64,000 nucleotides of DNA from NCBI GenBank assembly GCA_022264855.1, contig JABYQU010000017.1:124001-188000 (forward strand). The letters are read 5' to 3'. Shown here in pieces: positions 1-13,437 of this stretch. Each line of letters opens with the position of its first letter. Position 1 is the stretch's first letter. A program made the translations under genes and the position numbers. The notes under the pieces were generated by a model. It did no database searches. It saw only the letters and a list, made by a program, of their open reading frames with translations, and was not told the origin of the DNA. The DNA comes from Lenzites betulinus (Eukaryota; Basidiomycota; Agaricomycetes; Polyporales; Polyporaceae).

Positions 1-1835
1 GGGGTGACTTTGAATTTCAGGTGCAGGGGCGGGAACGGGGGCAGCGTGAGTAGGATCGGGAGCAGAGAAAACGCTAGAGCCAAAGCCTCCAGGTTTGGGC
101 GCGCTGAAGACACTCGACCCCAAGCCGCCAGAAGTCGGGGCACTGAAAACACTGGATCCCAGGCCTCCGGTAGTGGACGCATTGAACACACTTGCTGACA
201 ACGAGTGCCCCAGAGGCTCGGGTTCGGGTTCGGATTGTACGACTGTTGCGGTCGGCGGTACTGGCGGTTTGGGTGTGATAGGAACAAGAACACGGACATT
301 GCCGTCATGAACGTCTGTCATGTCCATCGAGGATTCGAGCGTGCCTAAGCTTGTGCGTTGCGTTAGGTTGATCGTGCGATTATCTAGATCGGCACTTTCG
401 TCCCCAAAGCTGTCGTCGGTGCTGAAGGTATCATCAGCTGGTATCTGTTCTTGCGGGACATCTTCCTCGCCGAAACTGTCATCCCCCCGTTGCAGAGTAG
501 GCTGGCCGAGCCCGAGCGAGACGCGAGCCTGCTGCAGCCGGCTCATTGCAGACGTCAAATCCATGTCTGCCTCCCCGTCGTCGTCATTGTCGTCTTCATC
601 CTCAGCCGATTGTCCATAGCCCTGATGGAAGTAACCAGCCTGACTAGGCGAGTGTTGAATCATCACCGCGTCGTCGTCGGATTCGGGAGGTGGTGGCTCG
701 TACGGCTCGCTTCCTGCATGTGTCATAGCGCGTAATTGGAGCCATACGGGGTCTGGTTCTCGAGGTTCGCGCATGGACGGCAAAACGGGAATGGTGAACT
801 CCATAGGTTCCCCAGATGAGCCTTCCGATGCAAAAGAGGAGCCGGTATGGGCCGAGGATGTCGTCAGTTCCTCTTCGTGTTGGAAAGACTCGTTTTCCTC
901 CTGAAGCGATTGATCATCCCGCGCGCCCGCAGTCTGGTGCTGAGCTACGGGGGCGATCGAGGACCGTCGACGCGAAAGACCCGCGAGAGATGACCGAGGG
1001 CCCCCTAGGGAGAGTGACCGCTTTCGTTCAATATTGAGAGCGATGGCTTCAGTGATCTCCATGTCCGAACCGTCGTCTTCATCATCGGTAAATTCATCTT
1101 CCTGTACCGCTGAAGCAGCACCCACTCGGTTCTGATTGAGGAAGTCCTGAGGAAGCGGTGCGGTGTCGTCCATGTCCATGTCCATAGAACGTTCACCGAA
1201 CTCGCTGTATGCGCCAGAAGATCTTCGGCGGTACGACACCCGACGCTGAGGTTGAGAGGGACCTGGTATAGCGTTTTCATCGTTCTCTGCACGAGTGACG
1301 AATGCACCGGAGGATTCAGGGGAGATAGGGGAAGGGGATGCGCCTTTACCATGGGACGTGTCCTTGTGGAAGAGCCGGACATGGGTATGAGGGGCAAAGC
1401 TGACTCGTCGAGCAAGACTTTTGCGAGGTCCCGGGCCGTGCACTTGCGTGAAGTCCATAGTTTGAGTCATGTTTCCATCGTCTGTGGCGGAAGTGGAGAA
1501 TTCGCCCGTGTCGGACGGTCTGCCAAGTTGGGGAAGGTTGAGCGAGCCCTTGAGAATGCTTTTGCGAGGCACCTGAATGAACATAAACGTTAGGTGAACC
1601 AGCCTCATAATTGCCAGATAGATCTCAGCGACTCCTCTTAAATACGGAGGTATATAGAGTAGGTACCCGTATGATTGTGAATATGCCTCACCAATAGTCG
1701 TCGCGCCTTGGCGGATGGGCTCAATCGCTCTCCTGGTGCAATGCTGTATGCGCGCCGTCTGCTACTGGGCTTGGCCTGTCCGTGACCGAGGACGGCGATA
1801 GAACGTCGCCTGTGCGGGGACGGTTTCTTGGACAT
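1..1835 (-). CDS. SPC7: KNL1/Spc7 kinetochore scaffold, N-terminal part (cut by window start)
   Basis: Outer-kinetochore scaffold that recruits PP1 and Bub1-Bub3. Exons are 1692-1835 and 1572 down to base 1, where the reading frame is still open; about 570 residues are present and the C-terminal RWD/coiled-coil part lies outside. The start is the ATG at 1835, and splicing joins ARRLL to VPRKSILKG. Diagnostic motifs are an RVSF PP1-docking site in a basic context (1393-1407) and scattered MELT-like motifs for Bub3-Bub1: MEIT (about 1050), MEFT (about 795), MDLT (about 555) and MDMT (about 318). Most of the chain is acidic and Ser/Pro-rich, as expected of the disordered KNL1 arm. Near the window edge there are three tandem copies of a GSSVFSAP-type repeat (about 60-190). 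The identity rests on the RVSF plus MELT arrangement. The gene diverges from a kinesin-6 gene. Confidence 0.85.
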
Positions 1836-2111
1836 ATTCAACGATCCAAGGCCACGAAACCAAGAAGTCGAGGGAGAGTGGGTGGTGGTTGTGGACAAAA
1901 GACGCGTTGATCGCGCGACGCGCCCACAGCGTAGAACGCGTCGGTCACGTGGTCGACGCGTTCCTCGTGGTTGCGCTTGTCGTACCTCGCGGCGTCGGAC
2001 GCGGACATCGATCCTTGCTGTTTGCCACCACTCTCCGCTCAACATCGTCTTATTTGGACCTAGATCACATAAGGATAGCACCGCGCTATCGACCTATAGA
2101 ACACCATCAGC
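1836..2111. promoter_or_regulatory. Shared divergent promoter of SPC7 and kinesin-6
   Basis: Only 276 bp separate the two start codons, so 5' leaders and promoter elements of both mitotic genes must sit here. No clean TATA box was recognised. Long overlapping open frames cross the interval but show no domain and no plausible splice partners. Co-regulation is inferred from the geometry alone. Confidence 0.6.
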
Positions 2112-5100
2112 ATGGCAAGCAAACCGAGAGCCCCATCGACCCGTTCATCGACTCGGACAAAGACCGTCGCCGCTGCACCCGCTGTACCCCCACGTACTAC
2201 TCGTACTGCCTCCAAATCGACGTCGTCAACTGCCGCTACCACATCCAAGAAGACTGCTACCAGGAAACCCCTCGTTAACAGGGCGAATTCTCCGGATTCT
2301 AAGGAAAATGTACAGAAGGTATCTCCGAAGGCATCGCAGGACTCCGGCTCTGTCGAGCTGCCTCCAGATACAGACCGAGAACCCATCAAGGTGCGTGCAA
2401 TCTCGCGGTTGTGTTGGATGATTGCTTACTCCATCTTAGGCATACCTTCGCATTCGTCCACGTCTTGATGAAGGCGAGCCTGGATACGAGCCCTACCTTG
2501 AGCCCCTCTCGGATACCTCTGTCCGAATGACCGACCCGTCTTCCTCCACCTCCCGTTCGCGGCTGTCTACCATCAACCCCGCTTCAATCTATACCTTCTC
2601 GCATGTGTTTCCCCCCGATACACAACAACCTTCATTCTTCAGCAAAACTACCCTGCCCCTTGTCCGTGACGTATTGGAAGGCCGTAATGGGCTGCTTTTT
2701 ACCTACGGAGTGACAAACTCTGGCAAGACATACACTATCCAGGGCGGAAATACCCAAGGGAGCGCAGGGATTCTACCTCGCACTCTGGATGTCATATTCA
2801 ACAGCATCGAGAGCCTTCATGGAGATGACAGAGTAAGGCTCAGTCTCCTTTGGCGCGTAGGCTTGGCCGTGGTGTTAACCGCGCAGTTCTACAATCACCT
2901 TCTAATGCCACCAGTGTGACATTATAAGGCCTCGTAGCTATGCCCGCGCCTTTATGATTGTCATGTCGCTTACATTTTGTAGTACAGACCAGTGCGTCTT
3001 CAAGGGGTCGAGCTCAGCTCCGAATCGGATGAGCCTACAACCATCCGTCTTCCAGGCAAAAATTCGTCTCCTGCTCTTGCCGACATACTCGAAGACGACC
3101 TCCCTTCTGCCGGCTCTTCCGACACAGACCCTACCGTCTTGAAACTCGACCGCAATTATGAGTACACGATTTGGCTATCCTACTCCGAGGTATACAACGA
3201 GAAGGTATACGACTTGTTCGGCTCTCTTGAGAGCGGCGGTGCTCCTCCTAGTTCGCAAGGCACTCCTGTTCGTGGTAATTCTGGCATCCCCCGGCCCATG
3301 TCGTTCCTAAACCTCCCCGTCCCTACAAACAACAAGACGCACCCTTTCTTACTGACTCGCAAAGCGTTGACAGTTAAGCCATGTCCGCTGAGCGACGGTG
3401 ATGGGGACGACTCGACGAGTGCAGGAAAGTACGTATCTGGATTGCGACAAGTGCGTGTGCAGAGCGCAGCGGAGGCGAAGGAGCTCCTACGTCTTGGGCA
3501 GCTGCACCGGCGCGTATTTGGCACCCTCGCCAACAGCCAGAGTAGTCGGAGTCATGCCCTCGTCACCATCAAGGTCCTGCGCGTCCACCGCGGCGAGAGA
3601 CACGTACGTCGTACTGCTGTGGCATATGCGATACCATTTCACCTTTTTTTTCTAGGACCCAACCTCCATCCAGACGGCCCGCTTGACCCTTGTCGACCTT
3701 GCGGGCTCCGAGCGCACGAAACACACACATACATCCGGCGAGCGCTTGCGCGAAGCCGGGAACATCAATAAGTCCCTCATGGTACTTGGACAGTGCATGG
3801 AGACGCTCCGCGCGAACCAGCGTACTCTAGCTCGTAGTCTCCAGCGAGGTATAGCACCGGGATCGCGACTCGACACGCGCGATGTGAAGCGCGGACTAGC
3901 GCTTGTACCATTCCGGCACAGTAAACTCACCGAAGTTCTTATGGATTACTTCGTTGGTGAAGGCAGGGCGGTAAGTCATCCAACACTTAGCATGATAAGA
4001 ACTTCACTAAGCGGTATACGGAATAGGTTATGATTGTGAACGTGAACCCGTACGACACGGGCTTCGACGAGAACGTACATGTCATGAAGTTCTCTGCCCT
4101 TGCGCGCGAGGTATGCACGGTACCCACTGCCAACGCCCCGCGCGCGCCACCAAGCCCGACCAAGTCAAAGCTCAACGGACTGCGCCCGAGCTCTGGCCTC
4201 AATGGACCTCAGCGCAGGCAAGTTACACTGTCATTTGGTGGTGCAGGCCGAAAGGCAAGTGAGGCCCATCTCGAGGTGCTAGAGGGTATGTATACCACGC
4301 TATCAACCTCGGTGACTGAAGTTCACATCATTCTTCAGAGGATGAAGAGCTCGATGACGGCGAGGAGACCAGTGTAGAGGATGATGAGCCCATCAATCCT
4401 CTCGTCAACACCCTCTTCGACGAGATCGAAGACCTCCGGATGCAGGTACGTCAAATAAACTTAATGGTTCGCGTTATACTTACCTTACAACTCCTAGCTG
4501 TATGATGCTCATATACGATGCGCACTCATCGAGGCCGAAACTCGGGAGGAGGTCATGGGTGAGATGGAAGAACGAATGCGGAGCATGGAAGACATGTTTG
4601 CTCGCCGGCTAATGCGCGTGGTAAGCACTCCTCTCGAGTCACGCACTTCTTATTCTGCATATTGATAGTCCCGCGCAGATGGAGCACAACGAGGAGAAGA
4701 TGGACGCCAAACTTGACATGATCCAACGTGCGCGGATGCTCAGCGGAGATAGTCACGTCCCGCGCTCAGAGGGCGGATACTCCGACTCCGTCGCAGACTC
4801 AGTGGAGTCAGACGCCATTGGCCAGCTTCGCATGAGCGACACTGGCGAGGATGGGCAGTCGTCAGTTGCAGGGGTACGTGTCTTGTCCTTGTTTCTCGTC
4901 TGTATATTTTGGCCTGACTGCATTGTCCCTAGCGCGATGCAGACTACGAGAGTAATGACTCCGACGTCTACGCTCATTCTCACTCCAGTGCTGGTGCGCG
5001 CAGTCGCACACCCTCGCCACTCGCGGGCAAGGGTCGGCCGCCTGCAAAACGCCAGTCCACCATCAAAGCGCGCACAACCCCGCCTTCAAAAGCCAAGACC

Positions 5101-5808
5101 GCCCCGCCGAAGAGCCGCAACACCGCAGACGACCAAGAGATGGACGTGGATGAAACCGAGACGGACGACGTCGACACTGCCAGCCCCATCGAAGACAGCG
5201 AGACAGATGAGATCAAGGAGGACGGGGACGACGACTTCATCGACGACGAAGCGGAGTCCGTATCTGGGTCCGGGTCCGAGTCTGAGCGCGACGAGATCGA
5301 AGAGTGGACCGAGTCCGAAGAATCCGAAGCGACCCCAGCCAAGCCTCCGCCGAAGGGTAGGGTAGCCGCCACCAAGGCTAAGCCCGCTGCAACACCCTTG
5401 GAGACTGCGAAGGCAAAGCGTGCTGCACAGACCGCCGCGCGCGGGCGGCGTTCGACGCGGACGTCCGCGTCTTCGCGGGCAGTTGCTGACCTGGAAGATG
5501 ATCTGGAGGCACTGTCGCTCGGCGGAGACCCCGACGATTCGACTGTCGTCATCCCCAATCGCAAGGCGCGTGAAGACGCGGCGCAAGGGCTGGAGTATGT
5601 CCCGAAAAAGGGCGAGGTAGAGACTGCAAAGAAGAAAAAGAGGTAAGCCCTCGTACATCTCAAGAGATCGAGATACTGATCGACTCCCCCTCATAGGCAG
5701 CTGGGCAAAGCTCGTGCGGTAACGGAGGACGAAACCGAGAGCCTATCACCCGAGGGTTCCCAGGAGAGCGTACGGCAGCTCAGACGCAGCACACGCGGCA
5801 AGCGCTGA
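2112..5808 (+). CDS. Kinesin-6 family motor (KIF20/MKLP/Klp9-like)
   Basis: Microtubule motor expected in anaphase spindle or cytokinesis work. Ten exons join in phase: 2112-2390, 2440-2832, 2983-3603, 3656-3970, 4027-4285, 4339-4445, 4498-4620, 4679-4873, 4933-5642 and 5697-5808, giving about 1037 residues. The motor core has the P-loop GVTNSGKTYTIQG (the NSGKT form typical of kinesin-6), switch I NSQSSRSH and switch II DLAGSE. A long Ser/Pro-rich insertion between SYSEVYNEKVYDL and switch I is a family hallmark. After the motor come a short predicted coiled coil and an acidic then basic low-complexity tail. The N-terminal extension of about 90 residues is basic and carries a KEN box (residues 64-66), compatible with APC/C-driven destruction. 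The subfamily call rests on the P-loop form and the insertion; it was not tested by phylogeny. Confidence 0.9.
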
Positions 5809-6370
5809 AGCGCTCATGCAGAAGCTGGAGTCTCAGAGTAGTCTCAGCATCGCTCCGCTGCTCTCTGCTTCATGTCCTTCCAACCCGCATAGAGGTTTTT
5901 CCTGAATGATGACCAGTTTTGTATAGTACCGCACCAATAGCCTCACCTGCATTGTACTATCCGCAACGCAATGATTCAATGAATTCGTAGTGTCCTACCC
6001 AAAACCCCCACAGTTGCTTGAGGCAAGAGAATCAAGATACTTCTGGCGATCATCGCGTCTGCAATATGTCGCAATCTTGGAAGCTCAGAAAATGTTGTCC
6101 GGCGCGGTGCGACTCTGTCACCAACCAACATGCGAAATGCGGGTGTAACAACTGGTCATTGTGGTCATCTTAACAGTACAACAAAAATCCCCACGATATC
6201 TCGAGGGGTAACAAGGAAATGGAAACCCAAAACAGCGCGAACATCAACCGGGATGCCGAGCATTTAAGCCTCTAAAACGTTCTACCTTCGACGCGTTTAA
6301 ACCACCTTCGGCGGGGGGACGCTGAGGAAGTCGTCAGTATCTTTTCGACCGGCATTGTGTGAAATTAAAC
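5809..6370. other. Convergent 3' region, kinesin-6 / lignin peroxidase
   Basis: 562 bp between two stop codons on opposite strands. It should hold both 3' UTRs. Several short AT-rich stretches are present, but no open frame, repeat or RNA gene was recognised. Confidence 0.6.
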
Positions 6371-7775
<1,405 letters not shown>

Positions 7776-9141
7776 TGTGTGCTTGAAGAGGCTTGGCGAA
7801 GAGCTCTGAGGTTTGCTGTCGCCCATGCCAAGCTTTTATACTGTTTTCTCCATCGTTCAACGACACATATTTCGACTGCTACCGAGAGAAGTGTGGGTCC
7901 TCGCCCCGACGGTATGGAATGCCAAGACCAACATTGCAGCCTCCCGCCGACCAATCGCTACGCGAAGATTTTGCGGGCCCCCGAGCAGACAAACGGCTTC
8001 CCAGTGAAGAGAAGATTCGAGTGGGTCCAACCCGTCGGCGTGTCCTTCGTGGGTGGGTCCGCGGTCGGTGCAAGTAGCTGTGCGACACTACACAGAGCCT
8101 TCAGTCTGGTACATCGGCCCATGTGACTCACACTGTCTGCTCATCGTGGACGCGAAACAGAAAATTCTTCTAACGCAGGCACGGCGGTCAATACGGCGCT
8201 AATTTCGTGTATGAAAAACTAGGCCAACTTTCTCACCTTCCGCGACATCGCATCCTTTCCGCTGTGAACGCAGACTGGCTGTCGATTTGAAAGGATAAGA
8301 AGTTGAGCAGAATAGGAGGATCTGTCACGCAGAGATGAGCGCTGTGAACGCACCAGGGTCATGTCTGAGCAGCGTCGGACAGGCTGCCTCGCAATCACCG
8401 CTTATGATTGCAGTGCAGTTGGAACTTGGAAGGAAAATGGATGCAGTGTGACGGTGCACAAGGGGATCACAACACCCACCACTGTATCAATGAACGTGAA
8501 TGGCTGCTACTGCTCTTGCACTGTAATCTGATTTTGTTCGTCCAGTGTAAGGCCACGGTGCGCACGACATGAAGGATGGTGCATACCACACTTGGTTTTT
8601 GTCAGTGTTAGCATTCACCTGGAGCTGACATTAGAGGCACAAAACTTCCACAGCTCATCTTCTGCCTTGTCGAGCGTGGATGGGACAGTCTCACCGATGT
8701 CAGGTGTGCTACCACTGCGTCCAATCGGTGTTTGTTACTCGTGCGACAGGACTGCCTGATGAGTTAGTCAGTGGAAGGGTGAGCTCCGTTCACCGACGAA
8801 TGTTCCGGGACCGCCGAGTGCACTCGCTCGAATACACAATATGACCTGTGACGAGGAAAGGGAGTAAGTGGCCACAAGTATCCAGCGAACGTACTGACCG
8901 AAGACATTTTCGGTGTCGGGCGTTTACCAAACCGCATACATAGAGGAGGGGCCTCTGGGGTTCTGAGTAGAGACGAAGTTCATATCCAGAGAGATGAGTC
9001 GTAATCATAACATAGATGTCGTGCATAAGATCGTAATACAAATACCAGAAGATTACAAGTAGAATGTGTCCTGAGTGTTATGATCAGTGTCGTATTCTCT
9101 AGACACCGCATGGAGACACTCACAAGAAATAGTGTCCGCGT
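7776..9141. other. Peroxidase upstream region
   Basis: About 1.37 kb between the peroxidase start and the end of the next minus-strand gene. Apart from the TATA box nothing firm was found. A TGCGCAC heptamer at 8559-8565 fits the loose metal-response consensus TGCRCNC, but such a short match is expected by chance. No coding exon was recognised. Confidence 0.5.
7833..7840 (-). promoter_or_regulatory. TATA box of the lignin peroxidase gene
   Basis: TATAAAAG on the minus strand, 58 bp upstream of the peroxidase ATG, close to the usual distance in basidiomycete inducible genes. The call rests on sequence and spacing only. Confidence 0.6.
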
Positions 9142-11289
9142 TCAATTGAACAGGGAGGACGCCTTATGGTCCAGTCCCACCAACAGTAACGCCAGCGTCT
9201 CGCGGTTCGCGCGCAAGAAATCGAGCTCGCCCTCCGCCGTGTCGCGCACAACGCTCCATGCTGCACCCGCCTGGCACGCCGCAATCGCCATCGCGGACCG
9301 CGCATGCACCTGTTGGACCTGCAACGCTGCCTTTCGCGCGGTACTCGCCGCATCGTCCGCCCTGCGCGACGCGTTCCTCGCCACGCTGTCCTGCGCCGAC
9401 TGAGCGTCGCGCAGCATTTCCTCGAGGACCGCGATCTGCTCCGCGCGCTGGGTTTCGACCGCGAGGTTCCCGTGCACCTGGTCCTCGAGCTGCGAGATCT
9501 GCTTTGCGAGCTCGTCCGCGTCGCGCATGCGCGCAGCCTTGGCCGCGTGCAGCTGCTCCTCGAGCGACTGCATCTGGGCGAGCCGCTCCTGTGCCCGACT
9601 CTCGGCGGCCGCGAGCTGGAGACGGAGCAGCGTGACTGTCGCGCCATCGGCGGCGGTAGGAGTATCGGGCTTGAAGCTGTCAAAGAGGTGTGTGGTGTTG
9701 TGCACGGCTGGCGAGGGGGTGACGTCCGGTAAGAGCACCTGGGAGATCGAGCCATACCCGGTGGGCGAGGGGAGTGCGCTGAGGCTGGGACTGTCCGGGA
9801 TGTCGATCACGCTCAAGCTGGGCGAGATGGCCCCCGCGCGAAACGGTGCGGGGACCTCGGAGATCATCCGCTCGACGTCCTCATCCTCCAGCGTTCTGCT
9901 ATGTTGAGCAAGCTGCTCCCATGACAGGATCGAGCCGCGATCGTTACCGGGCTGCCGGGGCTTGGGTCGTAAGAATGGCGAGCTCTCGGTGGATGATGGG
10001 GGTGCGGGAGACACATAGGACAGGTTGGCACGAGAGGGGAGGAATCCAGAGCGAGACGGCGTGTGAGGATCGTCGTCGCCTGTGTCACCTCTCAGACGGA
10101 ACCTCGGCAATGCGGGGGTGGGAGCGGTAGGCGAGGCAACGGACGAAAGCATAAACTCAACGTCGTCGGCCTCCATGCTATCCATGCTACTGTCTTGGCT
10201 GATGATTTGCGGAGTGGGGGTCATTGGGGCCGATGATCCGCGCGAATGACTGGAGCCTGCATTCTTACGGGCAGAGAGGCGACTTAGAGGAGACTCAGGT
10301 GGGCCTGGGATCACGCCTCGAAGAGGGCTACCACTTGCTTGTGCATTGTTCTGACGAAGGGAACCTGAGCCGCTCTTTACGAGGTTGCCAAATAATGTGG
10401 GTGTGGTGGGGGTGCGGGAAGATGCAGAGGACGAAGCGGATGATGGGGGTCGTGGTAGAGTATAGCGGGCAGATCCCGAAGCTGGTGAGGGCGAAGGTGT
10501 GGTCTTGCCACCCTTCGAAGCCTTCGTAGATGTCGTGCGGATCGAGGCGGGAGAACCCTTCGGGGGCTTCCCTGGATCCTTCCTCTCCGGAGTAGCTGCT
10601 CTGACGTTGATAGCGGAGGTGAGATTCACCTGGAGCGCGTTACGGTGCGGGATGGGTGAGACGGATCGCCCTGACTTATTCGCGGTAGCGGGAACGTCGA
10701 GTGGCGACAGGTCTTTGGGGGTCTTCACCTCATCTGTCTCATCATCCGAGCTGCTCAACCGGCGGTGCCTGCTGCTAGTATGGGTCGGAGACGGGGCCTT
10801 CTTCGGCGGCGCAATGGCGGACTCTCCCAGCATAGACCGGGGCCTATATTTCGGCAGCCCAGACGATACGAGAGAGTTGCGGTTGCGCACCGAGGACCGC
10901 GAGCTGATGGAAGCCTTAGGGCTCGCATTGTCCGACGGAGACGAGGAGGTATCTTCCGATGTTGCGATGGCCTTCTTGAGGGCGGACTGCCTGCGCGTGT
11001 GGCGGGTAATAGTCTTCACCTCGGGGGATGCGTCGAGCTCCTTCCTCGCTGGAGGCTTCTCGACGGAGGCGCGAGGCGGGGCGAGATGGATGGCGCTGGA
11101 GCGGCGGGCAGCGGTGTCCTTGGCCTTCTTGGACGCCTTATCGGCCGCGTTCTCCTTCGAGTCTTTGTGCATCACGTCTGCCAGGGCTTTTCCGACGGAG
11201 GAGAGGCCGAACGACTGGCGGATAGAGCTACGTGTGGTAGGCTTGCGCGCGAGAGGTGCGCCACTGGCTGTGGCGACGTCGGCAGGCAT
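9142..11289 (-). CDS. Unrecognised 715-residue Ser/Pro-rich protein with C-terminal coiled coil
   Basis: A single uninterrupted frame, unusual in this intron-rich window. Residues 1 to about 540 are basic and rich in Ser, Pro and Thr with many SP/TP dipeptides, so probably disordered and phosphorylated. A KEN box lies at residues 45-47. Residues of about 560-700 form a heptad-like Ala/Gln/Glu/Leu segment (LRLQLAAAESRAQERLAQM onward) predicted to be a coiled coil. No catalytic motif, signal peptide or membrane segment was seen. KEN box, CDK-type sites and coiled coil would suit a cell-cycle or cytoskeletal protein, but this is inference. The start is the first ATG of the frame. Confidence 0.75.
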   Translation of the reverse strand: MPADVATASGAPLARKPTTRSSIRQSFGLSSVGKALADVMHKDSKENAADKASKKAKDTAARRSSAIHLAPPRASVEKPPARKELDASPEVKTITRHTRRQSALKKAIATSEDTSSSPSDNASPKASISSRSSVRNRNSLVSSGLPKYRPRSMLGESAIAPPKKAPSPTHTSSRHRRLSSSDDETDEVKTPKDLSPLDVPATANKSGRSVSPIPHRNALQVNLTSAINVRAATPERKDPGKPPKGSPASIRTTSTKASKGGKTTPSPSPASGSARYTLPRPPSSASSSASSRTPTTPTLFGNLVKSGSGSLRQNNAQASGSPLRGVIPGPPESPLSRLSARKNAGSSHSRGSSAPMTPTPQIISQDSSMDSMEADDVEFMLSSVASPTAPTPALPRFRLRGDTGDDDPHTPSRSGFLPSRANLSYVSPAPPSSTESSPFLRPKPRQPGNDRGSILSWEQLAQHSRTLEDEDVERMISEVPAPFRAGAISPSLSVIDIPDSPSLSALPSPTGYGSISQVLLPDVTPSPAVHNTTHLFDSFKPDTPTAADGATVTLLRLQLAAAESRAQERLAQMQSLEEQLHAAKAARMRDADELAKQISQLEDQVHGNLAVETQRAEQIAVLEEMLRDAQSAQDSVARNASRRADDAASTARKAALQVQQVHARSAMAIAACQAGAAWSVVRDTAEGELDFLRANRETLALLLVGLDHKASSLFN

Positions 11290-11584
11290 GGCGGTATATA
11301 TGTCGGCTTCAGGCCCGAGTAGGGTGTTCGTGGATGGGGTATAGGAATGGACGCGGGGCGTGGATATGGATTTGGTTTAAGAAACGGGGAGGTCGTCGCT
11401 ACGGTCGTGATGGCATCGAGGCAAGGTTGAACTTGCCGACTGCCGCGCGCGCCTCAGTCCAATCCCAACCGCGGCCACAGCGCGACTCGCGCGCGCCGTT
11501 TTGTTCGTCCTCGCGCACTCCGCCCCCCGCTTTATGTACGCAGCGCGTACGTCACACGCAGCATTGAGCAACTATCGACTTTGT

Positions 11585-13437
11585 CTACCACATGAAACGC
11601 CCTACCCCTACCCGCTCCTTGTACAGGAACACATACATCGTCGCCGCGTTGATCGCCAGATACCAAAGGCCTTCCACGACGATGCCCCACAGCCGGACGT
11701 CCTTCACCTGCGCTCGGAGCAGTATATATGGGATCAGGAAGTAGCGCGGCTCCAGAAGCGGCGTCGGAAGCAGCGTGGGCACCACGAACACCGGCAGCAG
11801 CAGGTTCTGCAGCAGCGTCTGGTCGTACCCTGGGCGCAGAGAAGGAGCGATCAGCTGTCGCGCCGGAGCACTCGAGAAGGGGGACGAGCGCACCGATGCG
11901 GAGGTACCATGCCCACGCACAGGCAATGTACCCCGGAACGAGGACGTACGGCACAAGCGGGTGAAGCAGAAAGACACGCCGCCAGATGTAGAAGGTGTAA
12001 TGCCGATTGTCAGACAGCAGGAAGGGGTGCTGGATCCTGGTGTTGAAACGTCAGCGCGATCGCTCCATTGCCTACTGCGACTCGGTACATACGTGAACTT
12101 GTATATGGTGAAGCACATGATAGCGGATGCTACGCAGGTCGCAGCTATGTTCCTGCAGGGCTGTCAGACTCGGCGTTTTGAGAGGCGACGATCATGATCA
12201 TGTACCTCTTGTTCCCGAACATCCGCGCGTACACATCGCGACCGAGGGTAGAAATGCCCTTCCTGCCACTTACGAGAGCAGGCCAGCCAAACGCCGTCGC
12301 AAAGCCTATAAAGTAGTATAACTGCGGGACATGGAACGCGGGTACATGGTTGGCCTTGTCACCTGCGAAGTATCAGCGCAGATTCAGCCACAATGACTAC
12401 GTATATGCACTGACCGAGGACGATGCCCTCATTCCAGACCACGAAGGCACCAAACGCGCCGAGCACAAGGGCATAGGGGACGAAGTTGAGAAGAATATCG
12501 GGGAGCACCCTCGGAGCAGTCAGGATAGACCGCACGAGGTCTGCTATCGGGCCCGCCGAGCATCGTGTTAACATGCGGAATGGCATATGATCATCGATAC
12601 ACCACGCACCAGGGCTAGCCTCGAGTGCCGGAGGGTCGTGCAACCTCGGAGGGGGCTTCTCGTTCGGAACCGCGCGCCGGAACCTGAGGTACAATACCTG
12701 GCTGAGAGCGTACGCATACAGTACCCATATGATGTTGTTCTGACGGAATGTGCAGCTGACCAGGCCTATCTAACACGCTTGTCTTCCGTGAATACTGGTC
12801 CGAGGCTCTTGAGAAATGGGGTGGACGTACCGATGCCGCGAGCCAATGTCTCCCTTGCATAGCGAGAAGGACCGTGGAGACCACCGAGACCAGACTTGGT
12901 ACCTCAGTGTAATACAAGAATCCGAAGAACCAGCCTATCGGGAAAAACGCGAGGACCACAGACTCGAGCAGGGGTGTTGCTATAGATGGAGGCGGCCGCT
13001 CGCGTTTGTGATATGAAAGGAGCGGGGTTAAGGCAATGGGCAGACACATCAACGCCAGCAGGGGGGTCAAGCGTAGCATAGAGAGGTTGCACTTGAGCAT
13101 GAAGACCTTCTTCAGGATGACGCTCAGCACGTAACTATAAACGGAGCTCTAGCGATCGTGGCGTATAGTCTTCAAAGAGTAACTCACAGTCCTGGCGGTG
13201 TTGTTATTTTGGGGTCCCATGTCCAGTAGTCCCCATTGCAGTACGCCTGCGCCTGGGGGACGTGGAAGGGCTCGTCCTGCCGACGATCACGTCCTTCAGC
13301 ACAGTCAAGCGAGCGTTCATGAGCACCGGGCTCACCATGTAAGGTTCAGTAACCTCCTCATTGACTGCCTTCAAGGCCAACACGGCAATGGTAACGAAAA
13401 CAACATAGTATGTCGGCGCAGCCTGCGTCGATGACAT
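11585..13437 (-). CDS. ALG10: Dol-P-Glc:Glc2Man9GlcNAc2-PP-Dol alpha-1,2-glucosyltransferase
   Basis: ER membrane enzyme that adds the last (third) glucose to the dolichol-linked N-glycan precursor. Nine exons join in phase: 13336-13437, 13188-13276, 12831-13134, 12610-12769, 12415-12543, 12206-12362, 12093-12152, 11894-12036 and 11585-11829, giving 462 residues. Diagnostic motifs are [13 protein letters not shown] with [12 protein letters not shown] near the N-terminus, FRQNNIIW in the middle, GDKANHVP, and [18 protein letters not shown] near the C-terminus, followed by LLEPRYF. Many hydrophobic segments agree with the polytopic family, and the length is typical. The fourth intron could also be read through in frame, so that join is the least certain. 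Confidence 0.93.

Noticed and set aside
2841..2981. Alternative reading of the kinesin second intron as coding
   Set aside because: Splicing 2832 to 2983 gives the expected motor-domain continuation (DDR then YRPVRLQG), while read-through meets a stop at once.
8559..8565. Metal-response element in the peroxidase promoter
   Set aside because: A single 7-bp match to a degenerate consensus about 785 bp upstream; expected by chance.
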